This document shows, in pieces, positions 22,593 through 29,196 of a stretch of 35,246 bases of DNA. The notes below the pieces were generated by a model that was not told the DNA's origin, searched no databases, and saw nothing but the letters and a program-made list of their open reading frames with translations. The DNA comes from Nonomuraea aridisoli (GTDB lineage: Bacteria; Actinomycetota; Actinomycetes; Streptosporangiales; Streptosporangiaceae). A program made the translations under genes and the position numbers. The stretch is from contig NZ_POUD01000073.1 of NCBI RefSeq assembly GCF_003236395.1, positions 1 through 35,246 of the forward strand, read 5' to 3'. Numbering within the stretch: position 1 is the first letter of the stretch; each line of letters begins with the position of its first letter.

Positions 22593-23606
22593 ATGTCCAC
22601 CACCCACATCGACGTCGGCGCCGTCGACTTCGACGCGCTCGGCGCGTGGATGGACGCCCAGGGGCTGCCGGGCGGCCCGATCACGGGCGCCACGCCGGTC
22701 CAGGGCGGAACGCAGAACGTCATGGTGCGCTTCGAGCGCGGCGGCCGCCCGTACGTGCTGCGCCGGCCTCCGCTGCACGCCCGCGCGAAGAGCAACGAGG
22801 TGCTGCGCCGCGAGGCGCGGGTGCTGGCGGCGCTGCGCGACACGCCCGTCGCCGCGCCCCAGCTGGTGGCCGCGCAGATTGCCGAGGAGCCGGTCTTCTA
22901 CCTGATGGAGCCGGTGGACGGGTTCAACCCCTCGACGGGCCTGCCCGAGCCGCACGCGAGCGACGTGGCGATCAGGCACCGGATGGGGCTGGAGGCCGCG
23001 GCGGCGCTGGCCGAGCTGGGGCGGGTCGATCCCGCGGTGCTGCCGGGGTTCGGCCGGCCGGAGGGCTTCCTGGAGCGGCAGGTGCCGCGCTGGCTCAAGG
23101 AGCTCGACTCCTACGGCGAGCTCGACGGCTACCCCGGGCCCGACATCCCGGGGCTGCGGGAGACGGCCGACTGGCTGACCCGCCACCTGCCCAAGACGTT
23201 CACGCCCGGCATCATGCACGGCGACTACCACTTCGCCAACCTGATGTTCGCCTGGGACGGGCCGCGCGTGGCCGCGATCGTGGACTGGGAGATGTGCACG
23301 ATCGGCGACCCGCTGGTCGACCTCGGCTGGATGGTGGCCATGTGGCAGCCCGGCAACAACCACGTGCCGGGGCTGCCGCAGCCGAAGGAGCTCATCGCGT
23401 ACTACGCGGCGCTGTCGGACCGCGATCTGTCGTCCATCGACTGGTACGCGGTCATGGCCTGCTTCAAGCTGGGCATCGTGCTGGAGGGCACGCACGCCCG
23501 CGCGTTCGCGGGGAAGGCGCCGAAGGACATCGGCGACCTGCTGCACGCGACGACGCTGGGGCTGTTCGAGCGGGCGCAGGAGTTCATGGGGGGCGCGTTG
23601 GATTGA
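22593..23606 (+). CDS. Phosphotransferase family protein (APH fold, ACAD10/11-like)
   Basis: This 337-residue APH-fold protein has the kinase-like catalytic loop MHGDYHFANLMF (Asp211) and the metal-binding IVDWEM (Asp231). GGTQNVMVRFERGG near the N-terminus serves as the nucleotide loop. This subgroup resembles the kinase domain of ACAD10/ACAD11, which phosphorylates 4-hydroxyacyl-CoAs, and not drug-modifying aminoglycoside kinases. In actinobacteria such genes often lie in fatty-acid catabolism clusters; here a crotonase gene lies two genes away, but on the far side of the ROK gene. The substrate is inference. The ATG at 22593 has GAAGGGCGG upstream. Confidence 0.85.
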   Translation: MSTTHIDVGAVDFDALGAWMDAQGLPGGPITGATPVQGGTQNVMVRFERGGRPYVLRRPPLHARAKSNEVLRREARVLAALRDTPVAAPQLVAAQIAEEPVFYLMEPVDGFNPSTGLPEPHASDVAIRHRMGLEAAAALAELGRVDPAVLPGFGRPEGFLERQVPRWLKELDSYGELDGYPGPDIPGLRETADWLTRHLPKTFTPGIMHGDYHFANLMFAWDGPRVAAIVDWEMCTIGDPLVDLGWMVAMWQPGNNHVPGLPQPKELIAYYAALSDRDLSSIDWYAVMACFKLGIVLEGTHARAFAGKAPKDIGDLLHATTLGLFERAQEFMGGALD

Positions 23607-23611
23607 GATAA

Positions 23612-23628
23612 ATCACGACATATCACGA
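23612..23628. repeat. Two ATCACGA copies in 10-bp phase
   Basis: ATCACGA occurs at 23612-23618 and 23622-23628, exactly ten bases apart, just after the stop of the APH gene and upstream of the three-gene Scr1-like cassette. It may be part of the control region of that cassette. Confidence 0.3.
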
Positions 23629-23665
23629 TTTCGAGGTAATCGATCGCAAACATCCCCCTGCGGCG

Positions 23666-23686
23666 TAGAATTGCGCGCAATTGCAG
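23666..23686. promoter_or_regulatory. -10 TAGAAT overlapping the palindrome AATTGCGCGCAATT and a CAATTGC element
   Basis: AATTGCGCGCAATT (23669-23682) is a perfect 14-bp palindrome, and its right half continues as GCAATTGCAG (23677-23686). The -10-like TAGAAT (23666-23671) overlaps its left edge. The start codon of the 70-residue gene is 22 bases further. This is element 1 of the shared CAATTGC series. Confidence 0.55.
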
Positions 23687-23708
23687 TCGTCGACGGGGAA
23701 GGATCGTC

Positions 23709-23921
23709 ATGCGCATGCGGTTCCTCGGCTCTCTCTCGGAGGCGGGCGCCTGCCCCACCCTGTACGAGACCGACCGCGGCACCATCGTCGTGCAAGGCAT
23801 GCAGGTCACCGACGCCGAGGCGCTCGCGGACCTGCGCGACGTGCTCGACGGCGAGACCGCGGTCGAGGTGCCCCGCGAGCTCCTCACCGAAATCGCCCGC
23901 CGGGTCCTGCCCGACGCCTGA
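23709..23921 (+). CDS. 70-residue conserved small protein of Scr1/WhiJ-type cassettes
   Basis: This 70-residue protein begins MRMRFLGSLSEAGACPTLYETDRG and continues with VVQGMQVTDAEALADLRDVLDGETAVEVP. Proteins of this look often lie next to Scr1-type XRE regulators in Streptosporangiaceae and relatives. No function is known. The ATG at 23709 has GGGGAAGG seven bases upstream. The gene lies 103 bases before the XRE regulator gene in the same direction. It may be a regulatory partner; that is inference. Confidence 0.8.
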   Translation: MRMRFLGSLSEAGACPTLYETDRGTIVVQGMQVTDAEALADLRDVLDGETAVEVPRELLTEIARRVLPDA

Positions 23922-23970
23922 ACGACCGCGTTCCACCTGGGGCGGAACACCCATGGCTACCGCTTGATCA

Positions 23971-23982
23971 CAATTGCCGCAG
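23971..23982. promoter_or_regulatory. CAATTGC element 2, before the regulator gene
   Basis: CAATTGCCGCAG lies 48 bases before the regulator start, in the gap between the 70-residue gene and the XRE gene. Its CAATTGC core is shared with elements 1 and 3. The CGCAG extension matches element 3 read on the other strand (CTGCG) apart from one base. Confidence 0.45.
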
Positions 23983-24010
23983 ATGGTGGCATGATCGGCG
24001 GCCACGGCAC

Positions 24011-24016
24011 TAGCCT
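24011..24016 (+). promoter_or_regulatory. -10 box of a leaderless promoter for the XRE regulator gene
   Basis: TAGCCT ends eight bases before the GTG at 24025, and no ribosome-binding site is present. This suggests that the regulator gene has its own leaderless transcript. Confidence 0.4.
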
Positions 24017-24024
24017 CTTGCGGC

Positions 24025-24876
24025 GTGACGTCGTTTCAGCAGGCGCGCATCGAGCTGGGCGGCCGCTTGCGCCGGCTGCGCGAGTCCGCCCGCCTGTCCG
24101 GTAAGGAACTGGCCGAGCGGCTGAGCTGGCAGCCGTCCAAGGTCTCACGCCTGGAGAACGCCCGCCAGACGGCCACCGAGGACGACGTGGTCGCCTGGGC
24201 GCAGGCCGTGGGCGCCTCCCCCGCCACGACCGACGAGCTGATCAGGCAGTCCATCGCCCTGCTCGACCGGCACGACGACTGGAAGCAGCGCCATCGCAGC
24301 GGCCTGGCCGCGATCCAGGAGGACATCCGCGACCTCGAGGCCCGCACGACGCGCTTCCGCGTCTTCGAGCCGGGCATCATCGCGGGCCTGCTGCAGACCT
24401 CCGAGTACGCCCGCCACGTCTTCCGCAAGGTCAAGCGCCTCTACAGCGCCCCCGACCAGATCGACACCGCCGTGCGCGTGCGCATGCAGCGCCAGGAGAT
24501 CCTCTACGACCGCACGCGGACGTTCCGGTTCGTGGTGACCGAGTCCGCGCTGCGCACCTGCCTGGCGCCGCCCGAGGTGATGCGCGGCCAGCTCGACCGG
24601 CTGTTCGCCGTCAGCACGCTGCCGAACGTCGCGTTCGGCGTCATCCCCTTCGGCACCGAGCTGCCGGCCAACCCGATCAACGGCTTCTGGATCTACGACG
24701 AGTCCATGGTCGGCGTCGCCACCATGACGAAAGACCTCAATCTTCGCGATCCAGACGACATCGCCTTCTACGCCCGAGCGTTCGACGATTACGCAAAGGT
24801 CGCAGAGTTTGACGAATCGGGACGAGAGGTCATCATAGGCATTCTGGCCGAATATAGGAAACAAACCTCACATTAA
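24025..24876 (+). CDS. XRE-family regulator with DUF5753 (Scr1/WhiJ-like)
   Basis: This 283-residue protein has an N-terminal XRE helix-turn-helix (about 10-62; GRLRRLRESARLSGKELAERL and the recognition part WQPSKVSRLENAR). A DUF5753 domain follows at about 100-278 (FEPGIIAGLLQTSEYAR, RQEILY, FVVTESALR, NPINGFWIYD). The family controls development and antibiotic genes in Streptomyces (WhiJ, BldB-linked paralogs) and is usually next to a DUF397 gene. Here the downstream gene is not DUF397. Bases 24730-24876 use many A/T-ending codons (AAA, AAT, CTT, ATA, CAA), unlike the rest of the gene, and the stop is TAA. The DNA target is unknown; CAATTGC is my candidate. Confidence 0.92.
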   Translation: MTSFQQARIELGGRLRRLRESARLSGKELAERLSWQPSKVSRLENARQTATEDDVVAWAQAVGASPATTDELIRQSIALLDRHDDWKQRHRSGLAAIQEDIRDLEARTTRFRVFEPGIIAGLLQTSEYARHVFRKVKRLYSAPDQIDTAVRVRMQRQEILYDRTRTFRFVVTESALRTCLAPPEVMRGQLDRLFAVSTLPNVAFGVIPFGTELPANPINGFWIYDESMVGVATMTKDLNLRDPDDIAFYARAFDDYAKVAEFDESGREVIIGILAEYRKQTSH

Positions 24877-24918
24877 CCGCAGCAATTGCTTGCCAGCCCC
24901 CGCAAGATCGTGCAATTC
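24877..24918. promoter_or_regulatory. CAATTGC element 3 with a half-site, before the 87-residue gene
   Basis: CCGCAGCAATTGCTTG (24877-24892) holds the palindrome AGCAATTGCT. A further TGCAATTC (24911-24918) resembles a half-site. The start codon of the downstream gene is at 24949. Read on the minus strand the first site gives CAATTGCTGCGG, close to element 2 (CAATTGCCGCAG). Confidence 0.45.
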
Positions 24919-24948
24919 TGTCGCGAGACGTTGCGGAGGTGACGCTTG

Positions 24949-25212
24949 ATGCTTGATACCGCGCTCAGCCTCGAGCGGTTCGCGTGGCACGCGGGCCGGC
25001 ATGCCGATCTGTCGGTCCAGAGCATCGCCCTGGCCAGCGATCCGGCGTACGTGTCGGTCCGCAACCGCTTCTCGGCCACCCTCGCGGAGACGGTGACCTG
25101 CTCCGACGAAGGCGCCTTCATCACCTCGTGGGGCTACCGCCTCGGCACGACCGACGACGTCGAGGCCGCCGCCGCCCGCCTCGCCTTCCTGCTCGCCGCC
25201 CTGCCGGCGTAA
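24949..25212 (+). CDS. 87-residue protein in the DUF397 position of the cassette, unrecognised
   Basis: This 87-residue protein lacks the WRKSS(F/Y)SG...NCVEVA pattern of DUF397. Its second half, TCSDEGAFITSWGYRLG followed by DDVEAAAARLAFLL, resembles small actinobacterial proteins of unknown function with an aromatic strand and a C-terminal helix. The ATG at 24949 has a consensus GGAGGTGA (24935-24942) six bases upstream, so I preferred it over the TTG three bases earlier. It follows the XRE gene after 72 bases. It is probably the regulator's partner, and its action is unknown. A 7-bp inverted repeat spans its stop codon. Confidence 0.75.
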   Translation: MLDTALSLERFAWHAGRHADLSVQSIALASDPAYVSVRNRFSATLAETVTCSDEGAFITSWGYRLGTTDDVEAAAARLAFLLAALPA

Positions 25213-25218
25213 CGCCGG
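25204..25218. terminator. Inverted repeat at a convergent gene end
   Basis: CCGGCGT (25204-25210) and ACGCCGG (25212-25218) are exact inverted copies that include the stop codon of the 87-residue gene. The convergent histidine-kinase gene ends at 25222. The element may act as a terminator in both directions. Confidence 0.4.
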
Positions 25219-25221
25219 GGC

Positions 25222-26577
25222 TCACGGCCCCGCGCCGCCGCGCACCGGACTGCCGGGCAGGTCCATCGTCGCGATCGCCCCGCCGCCCGGCGCGTTCTCC
25301 AGGCGCACGGTGCCGCCCGCCTCCGTGACGGCCTGGGCCACGATCGCCAGGCCCAGCCCGGAGCCGGGCAGACTGCGCGCCGACGGCGAACGCCAGAACC
25401 TCTCGAAGACGTGCGGCAGCTCCGCCTCGTCGAGCCCGGGGCCGTGGTCGCGCACGGTCAGCCGGCCGTCCCGCAGCCGCACCTCGACCTGGCCGCCGGG
25501 GCTGAACTTGGCGGCGTTGTCGATGAGGTTGAGCACGGCGCGTTCGAGCGAGGTGGCGCTGCCGACGACGTACCAGGGGCGCAGGTCGGTGGAGACCTCG
25601 GCGCCGCGCAGCCGGGCCCGCTCGACGGCGACCGTGACCACCTCGTGCAGGCCCAGCTCGACGTGGGGCTCGTGGTCGGTGTCGCCCCTGGCGAGCTGGA
25701 GCAGGTCGGCGACGAGCGTCGACAGCTCGGCGAACTGCGCCTTCACGTTGATCAGCAGCCGTTCCTTCGCCGCGGGGTCGAGGCTGCGGCCGGTCTGCTC
25801 GCTGCGCAGGAGCAGGTCGATGTTGGTGCGCAGCGTCGTGAGCGGGGTGCGCAGCTCGTGGCCGGCGTCGGCGACGAGCTGTTTCTGCCGTTCGCGCGAG
25901 CCGGCCAGGGCGCTGGTCATGGCGTTGAACGACGACGACAGCCGGGCGATCTCGTCGCTGCCGGTGACCGGGATGCGGGTGCCGAGGTCCTCGGTCTGCG
26001 CGATGTGCTCGACGGCCTTCGTGAGCTCGCCCACGGGGCGCAGGGCGGCCCGCGAGATGGCCATGCCGGCCCACGCCGCCCCGAACACGCCCATCGCGGT
26101 GACGCCGGCGAGCGCCGTGGCGGTGAGCTGGAGCGTCTGCCGGATGTGGTAGAGCGACCGGGCCTCCAGGACGGCCACGCCGGGCGCGAAGTTCTGGGTC
26201 ACCACGCGCACCCGCTTGCCCTCCTTCGTCACGCCGTAGCGGTAGATCGTCTCGTGCTCCCCGGCCACGGCCGCCTTGTCCTCTTCCACCGGGATGATCG
26301 GCGGCCCGATCGAGCAGGTGGTGCCGTCGGCGTGCAGCAGCGTCGCCATGCCGTCGAACATGCCCTGCGACCCGTCGGGCGTGCACGTGTGCACGAGGTA
26401 GTCCTTGTCGCCCTGCTCCTCCGGCTCCAGGATGGTCTGGTCGAGCTGCCGGATGACGAGGTCCTGGACGATGACCCAGGACAACACGGCGCAGACCGCG
26501 ACGGCGAGCGCCACCGCCGCCGTGACCAGCAGGGTCAGGCGGGTGCGCAGGCTGCCACGGATCCTGGCACGCCTCAC
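25222..26577 (-). CDS. Sensor histidine kinase (MprB/TcrY-like)
   Basis: This 451-residue membrane kinase has a first membrane segment (about 14-38), an extracellular sensor of about 110 residues with two cysteines (65 and 88) that could form a disulfide, and a second membrane segment (about 150-174). A HAMP linker (RPVGELTKAVEHIA), a HisKA domain with His240 in DAGHELRTPLTTLRTN and an HATPase domain follow (NLIDNAAKFSPGG, DHGPGLD, GSGLGLAIV). It autophosphorylates and passes the phosphate to the regulator encoded just upstream. The GTG at 26575-26577 overlaps the regulator stop by four bases (GTGA), so the pair is translationally coupled. The signal is unknown. Confidence 0.93.
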   Translation of the reverse strand: MRRARIRGSLRTRLTLLVTAAVALAVAVCAVLSWVIVQDLVIRQLDQTILEPEEQGDKDYLVHTCTPDGSQGMFDGMATLLHADGTTCSIGPPIIPVEEDKAAVAGEHETIYRYGVTKEGKRVRVVTQNFAPGVAVLEARSLYHIRQTLQLTATALAGVTAMGVFGAAWAGMAISRAALRPVGELTKAVEHIAQTEDLGTRIPVTGSDEIARLSSSFNAMTSALAGSRERQKQLVADAGHELRTPLTTLRTNIDLLLRSEQTGRSLDPAAKERLLINVKAQFAELSTLVADLLQLARGDTDHEPHVELGLHEVVTVAVERARLRGAEVSTDLRPWYVVGSATSLERAVLNLIDNAAKFSPGGQVEVRLRDGRLTVRDHGPGLDEAELPHVFERFWRSPSARSLPGSGLGLAIVAQAVTEAGGTVRLENAPGGGAIATMDLPGSPVRGGAGP

Positions 26578-27275
26578 TGCACGTCTCTCAGCACGTAGCC
26601 GACCCCGCGCACGGTGTGGATCAACCGGGGCGCTCCCCCGGCCTCGGTCTTGCGCCGCAGATACATCACGTAGACGTCGAGCGAGTTGGACGTCGGCTCG
26701 AAGTCGAAGCCCCATACCTCGCTCAGGATCTGGTCCCGGGTCAGCACCTGGCGCGGATGGGACAGGAACAGCTCCATCAGCAGGTATTCGGTCCGCGTCA
26801 GGTCGAGCCGCCGCTCGCCGCGGGTGACCTCGCGGGTCGCCTGGTCCATGCGCAGGTCGCCGTAGGCCAGGATGTCGCCCTCGGGTGCCCCGCCGGCGCT
26901 GAGCGCGCCGCGCCGCAGCAGGGCCCGCACCCGCGCGAGCAGCTCGTCGAGCTCGAACGGCTTGACGAGGTAGTCGTCGGCCCCCGCGTCCAGCCCCGAC
27001 ACCCGGTCGCCGACCGCGTCGCGCGCCGTGAGCATGAGGACGGGGATGTGGTTGCCCCCGGCCCGCAGCCGCCGGCACGCGGTCAGCCCGTCGAGGCGCG
27101 GCATCATGACGTCGAGCAGCACCGCGTCGTAGGTGTCGGCGGCCAGCGCCTCGAGCGCCTGCAGCCCGTCGTCGGCCGTGATCACCTTGTAGCCCTCGAA
27201 CTCGAGACTCGACTGCAGCGCCTCACGCAAGGCGGGCTCGTCGTCCACCACCAGCAACCGTGCGGGCTCACTCAT
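26574..27275 (-). CDS. OmpR-family response regulator (MprA/TcrA-like)
   Basis: This 233-residue regulator has a receiver domain (acidic pocket Asp11-Asp12, phospho-acceptor Asp55 in LLDVMMPRLDG, Lys105 in YLVKPFE). The C-terminal winged-helix DNA-binding domain shows LDLTRTEYLLMELFLSHPRQVLTRDQIL and SNSLDVYVMYLRRKTE. It closely follows the MprA/TcrA pattern of actinobacteria. The kinase gene is coupled to it downstream. A TAACGT box lies seven bases before the ATG, and nested inverted repeats lie just upstream, which suggests autoregulation. Confidence 0.94.
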   Translation of the reverse strand: MSEPARLLVVDDEPALREALQSSLEFEGYKVITADDGLQALEALAADTYDAVLLDVMMPRLDGLTACRRLRAGGNHIPVLMLTARDAVGDRVSGLDAGADDYLVKPFELDELLARVRALLRRGALSAGGAPEGDILAYGDLRMDQATREVTRGERRLDLTRTEYLLMELFLSHPRQVLTRDQILSEVWGFDFEPTSNSLDVYVMYLRRKTEAGGAPRLIHTVRGVGYVLRDVQ

Positions 27276-27282
27276 GGCCCCA

Positions 27283-27313
27283 ACGTTAAAACCTCATCAT
27301 GAGAAGGTGATGA
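27283..27313 (-). promoter_or_regulatory. Control region of the two-component operon
   Basis: On the minus strand TAACGT (27288-27283) lies seven bases before the ATG at 27275. Upstream lie the palindrome CTCATCATGAG (27293-27303) and the inverted pair TCATCA (27295-27300) and TGATGA (27308-27313). The repeats overlap the expected -35 area, as for a self-regulating OmpR-type protein. No good -35 is seen. Confidence 0.4.
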
Positions 27314-27392
27314 ACGCCCCATGCGCTGGTGTCGGAAATCACCACGCTTCCGTCGCCGCGGTGAGCCGGCTGACGCGTCGAGCGGAGTTCGG

Positions 27393-28394
27393 TCACCCTT
27401 CTGGCCGAACGGCGAGCAGGACCCGGCCGAAGGGGCTTCCTTCCATGAGGTGCCGCTGCGCTTCGGCGGCCTGCTCCAACGGGAACACCCGGTCCACCAT
27501 GGGCGCCATCTGCTTGCGGGCCAGGAGATCGAGCAGCCGCGCGTCCGCGGTGTTGATCTGCTCGGGGGTGAACTGCGCGAAGCGGAAGCCGCGGACGTGC
27601 GCGTCCTTCCAGATGAGGTCGGTGACGTTGATCTCGGCCCGCTCTCCGGCGGCGTAGCCGATGCTGACCAGCGTGCCGCCCACGGCCAGCGCGGCCAGAG
27701 CGTCGCCCGTCAGCGGGCCGGCCACACCGTCGAGCACCACGTCCACCCCCTTGCCGCCGGTGAGCCGGTGCACGCCGTCGCGCAGGGACTCGGCGGACAG
27801 GTCGATCACGTCGTATCCGGCCGCCCGGCCGCGCTCGGCCTTCGCGGCGGTGGTGGCGGTGGTGATCGCCTTCTCCGCGCCGAGGATGCGGGCGACGTCG
27901 GCCCCGCCCTGACCGACCGCTCCCCCGATGCCGGGGGCGAGCACGGACTGCCCGGGCCGGAAGGCCGCGAGCTCGGTGAGCGCGAGGTAGGCGGTGAGGT
28001 GACCGGCTCCCGCGGACAGGGCGGCCGCCGCGATGTCGTCCACGTCGTCCGGGACGGGCACGAGGTGCCGCGGATCGACGGCCATGTACTCCGCCCAGGC
28101 GCCGTCCGCGCCGACGCCGTAGCGGCCGCCGCTGAGCATCACGCGACCGCCCGCCGTCAGCCCGGAGGCGCCGGGCTCGATGAGGACGCCGACGCCGAAT
28201 CCGCCGGGCCGTAGCGGCAGGGGCTTGACGGCCGCCGCGGGGAGCTTGCCCCGCCGTACCGTGTCGTCCAGCGGGTTCACGCCCGCCAGAGTGATCTTGA
28301 CCAGCGCCTGCCCGCCTTCGGGAACGGGAGCGGGGACGTCGGTGAGCTTCAGGACGTCGTAACCGCCGAACTGGTCGTACTGGATCGCGCGCAT
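27393..28394 (-). CDS. Zinc-free MDR oxidoreductase, quinone-oxidoreductase-like
   Basis: This 333-residue medium-chain dehydrogenase/reductase starts MRAIQYDQFGGYDVL, typical of the NADPH:quinone reductase/zeta-crystallin group. A GroES-like N-terminal domain (GVNPLDDTVRRG) is followed by a Rossmann domain (VLAPGIGGAVGQGGADVARILGA; GVAGPLTGDALAALAVGGTLV). The Cys/His zinc ligands of alcohol dehydrogenases are absent. It reduces quinones or enones with NADPH; the substrate is unknown. The ATG at 28392-28394 has GAGGTG upstream, and the longer frame from 28430 lacks a good site. It follows a CGNR regulator gene in the same direction (39-base gap), so it is likely under its control. Confidence 0.88.
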   Translation of the reverse strand: MRAIQYDQFGGYDVLKLTDVPAPVPEGGQALVKITLAGVNPLDDTVRRGKLPAAAVKPLPLRPGGFGVGVLIEPGASGLTAGGRVMLSGGRYGVGADGAWAEYMAVDPRHLVPVPDDVDDIAAAALSAGAGHLTAYLALTELAAFRPGQSVLAPGIGGAVGQGGADVARILGAEKAITTATTAAKAERGRAAGYDVIDLSAESLRDGVHRLTGGKGVDVVLDGVAGPLTGDALAALAVGGTLVSIGYAAGERAEINVTDLIWKDAHVRGFRFAQFTPEQINTADARLLDLLARKQMAPMVDRVFPLEQAAEAQRHLMEGSPFGRVLLAVRPEG

Positions 28395-28433
28395 GGCGAC
28401 ACCTCGTTTCGTCGTGACACAAGCGGTCACGTG

Positions 28434-29045
28434 TCAGTTCTGTTCAGCTCTTCTGCGAGCGCGGTGCGCGCGCAGGTTGGCCGGATTGCCGCAGACCCGT
28501 ACGTCGTGCCACACGGCGCTGTTGTTCCGCGACCGGTCGAAGAACGCGGCCTGGCAGCGCGGGTTGCGACAGGCCTTCAACCGCCGCCACGTGTCGGCCC
28601 CCTGGGCCTCCACGACCGCGATGAGCGCCAGCGACGCCAGCGCCTGCCGGCCGGAGCCCCGGGGTTCCAGCCGGACCAGGCCGTCGGCGCCGAGCCGCAA
28701 CGCGGCCGCGGCGCTGCGCGGCACCGCGGGCGTGTCCGGGGGGACGGCCGGATCACCGTCGGCGCCGGTGGTGTGCCGGCCGGCACACGCCTGAAGGTCG
28801 GCGCGGAGACGACGCAGCGGATCGAGGTCGTCCTCGCCGAGCACCACGTCCGGCACGGCGCGCCCGGTCTGCTCGGACCAGGCCTTCAGCGCGGCATCGG
28901 CCCAGCCCTGGGCCGATGCCAGGTCGTCGAACAGGTCGGGCTGTCGGGGCCTGCCCGCCGGCTGCGTGTTGAGCAGGTCCTGGACGAACCCCAGGCCGCC
29001 CGGGGCGGGCGACAACCCGTAACGTGCGGTCGCGAGCCAGGTCAT
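28434..29045 (-). CDS. CGNR zinc-finger/ABATE-domain regulator
   Basis: This 203-residue protein has an N-terminal ABATE-like domain and a C-terminal CGNR-type zinc finger: CRNPRCQAAFFDRSRNNSA, then VCGNPANLRAHRARRR. The pattern Cys-x4-Cys plus Cys-Gly-Asn is intact, but the fourth residue of the CGNR motif is Pro here, and the usual Trp-Cys before it reads Trp-His. The family is found mainly in actinobacteria and is thought to bind DNA. The MDR gene follows in the same direction. The promoter box TATGCT is six bases before the ATG and lies inside an inverted repeat, which suggests autoregulation. Confidence 0.9.
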   Translation of the reverse strand: MTWLATARYGLSPAPGGLGFVQDLLNTQPAGRPRQPDLFDDLASAQGWADAALKAWSEQTGRAVPDVVLGEDDLDPLRRLRADLQACAGRHTTGADGDPAVPPDTPAVPRSAAAALRLGADGLVRLEPRGSGRQALASLALIAVVEAQGADTWRRLKACRNPRCQAAFFDRSRNNSAVWHDVRVCGNPANLRAHRARRRAEQN

Positions 29046-29051
29046 GAAAGA

Positions 29052-29069
29052 AGCATAAGCACTTAGGCT
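29052..29069 (-). promoter_or_regulatory. Operator overlapping a leaderless -10 box, CGNR gene
   Basis: AGCATAAG (29052-29059) and CTTAGGCT (29062-29069) form an 18-bp inverted repeat with one mismatch. On the minus strand the -10 box TATGCT (29057-29052) lies in its inner half, six bases before the ATG at 29045. A -35 TTGCGG is found 18 bases further upstream. A bound repressor would block this promoter. Confidence 0.5.
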
Positions 29070-29158
29070 ATTTCACCGCAAAGCGCCCTGGGTCGCCCGG
29101 CCGTGGCCGCGTACCGGACGGGCTCAGCCGGCGTGGTGGTCAAGATCTGGACCGGTGC

Positions 29159-29188
29159 TCGCCCGCGCCGGCCTGACGGCGCGGGCGA
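29159..29188 (-). terminator. Perfect 12-bp hairpin after the FAD enzyme gene
   Basis: TCGCCCGCGCCG (29159-29170) and CGGCGCGGGCGA (29177-29188) pair without mismatch around a 6-nt loop. The hairpin begins eight bases after the stop of the gene at 29197-30699. No T-tract is present. The rest of the 151-base gap shows only the CGNR promoter. Confidence 0.75.
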
Positions 29189-29196
29189 TCGGCGTC

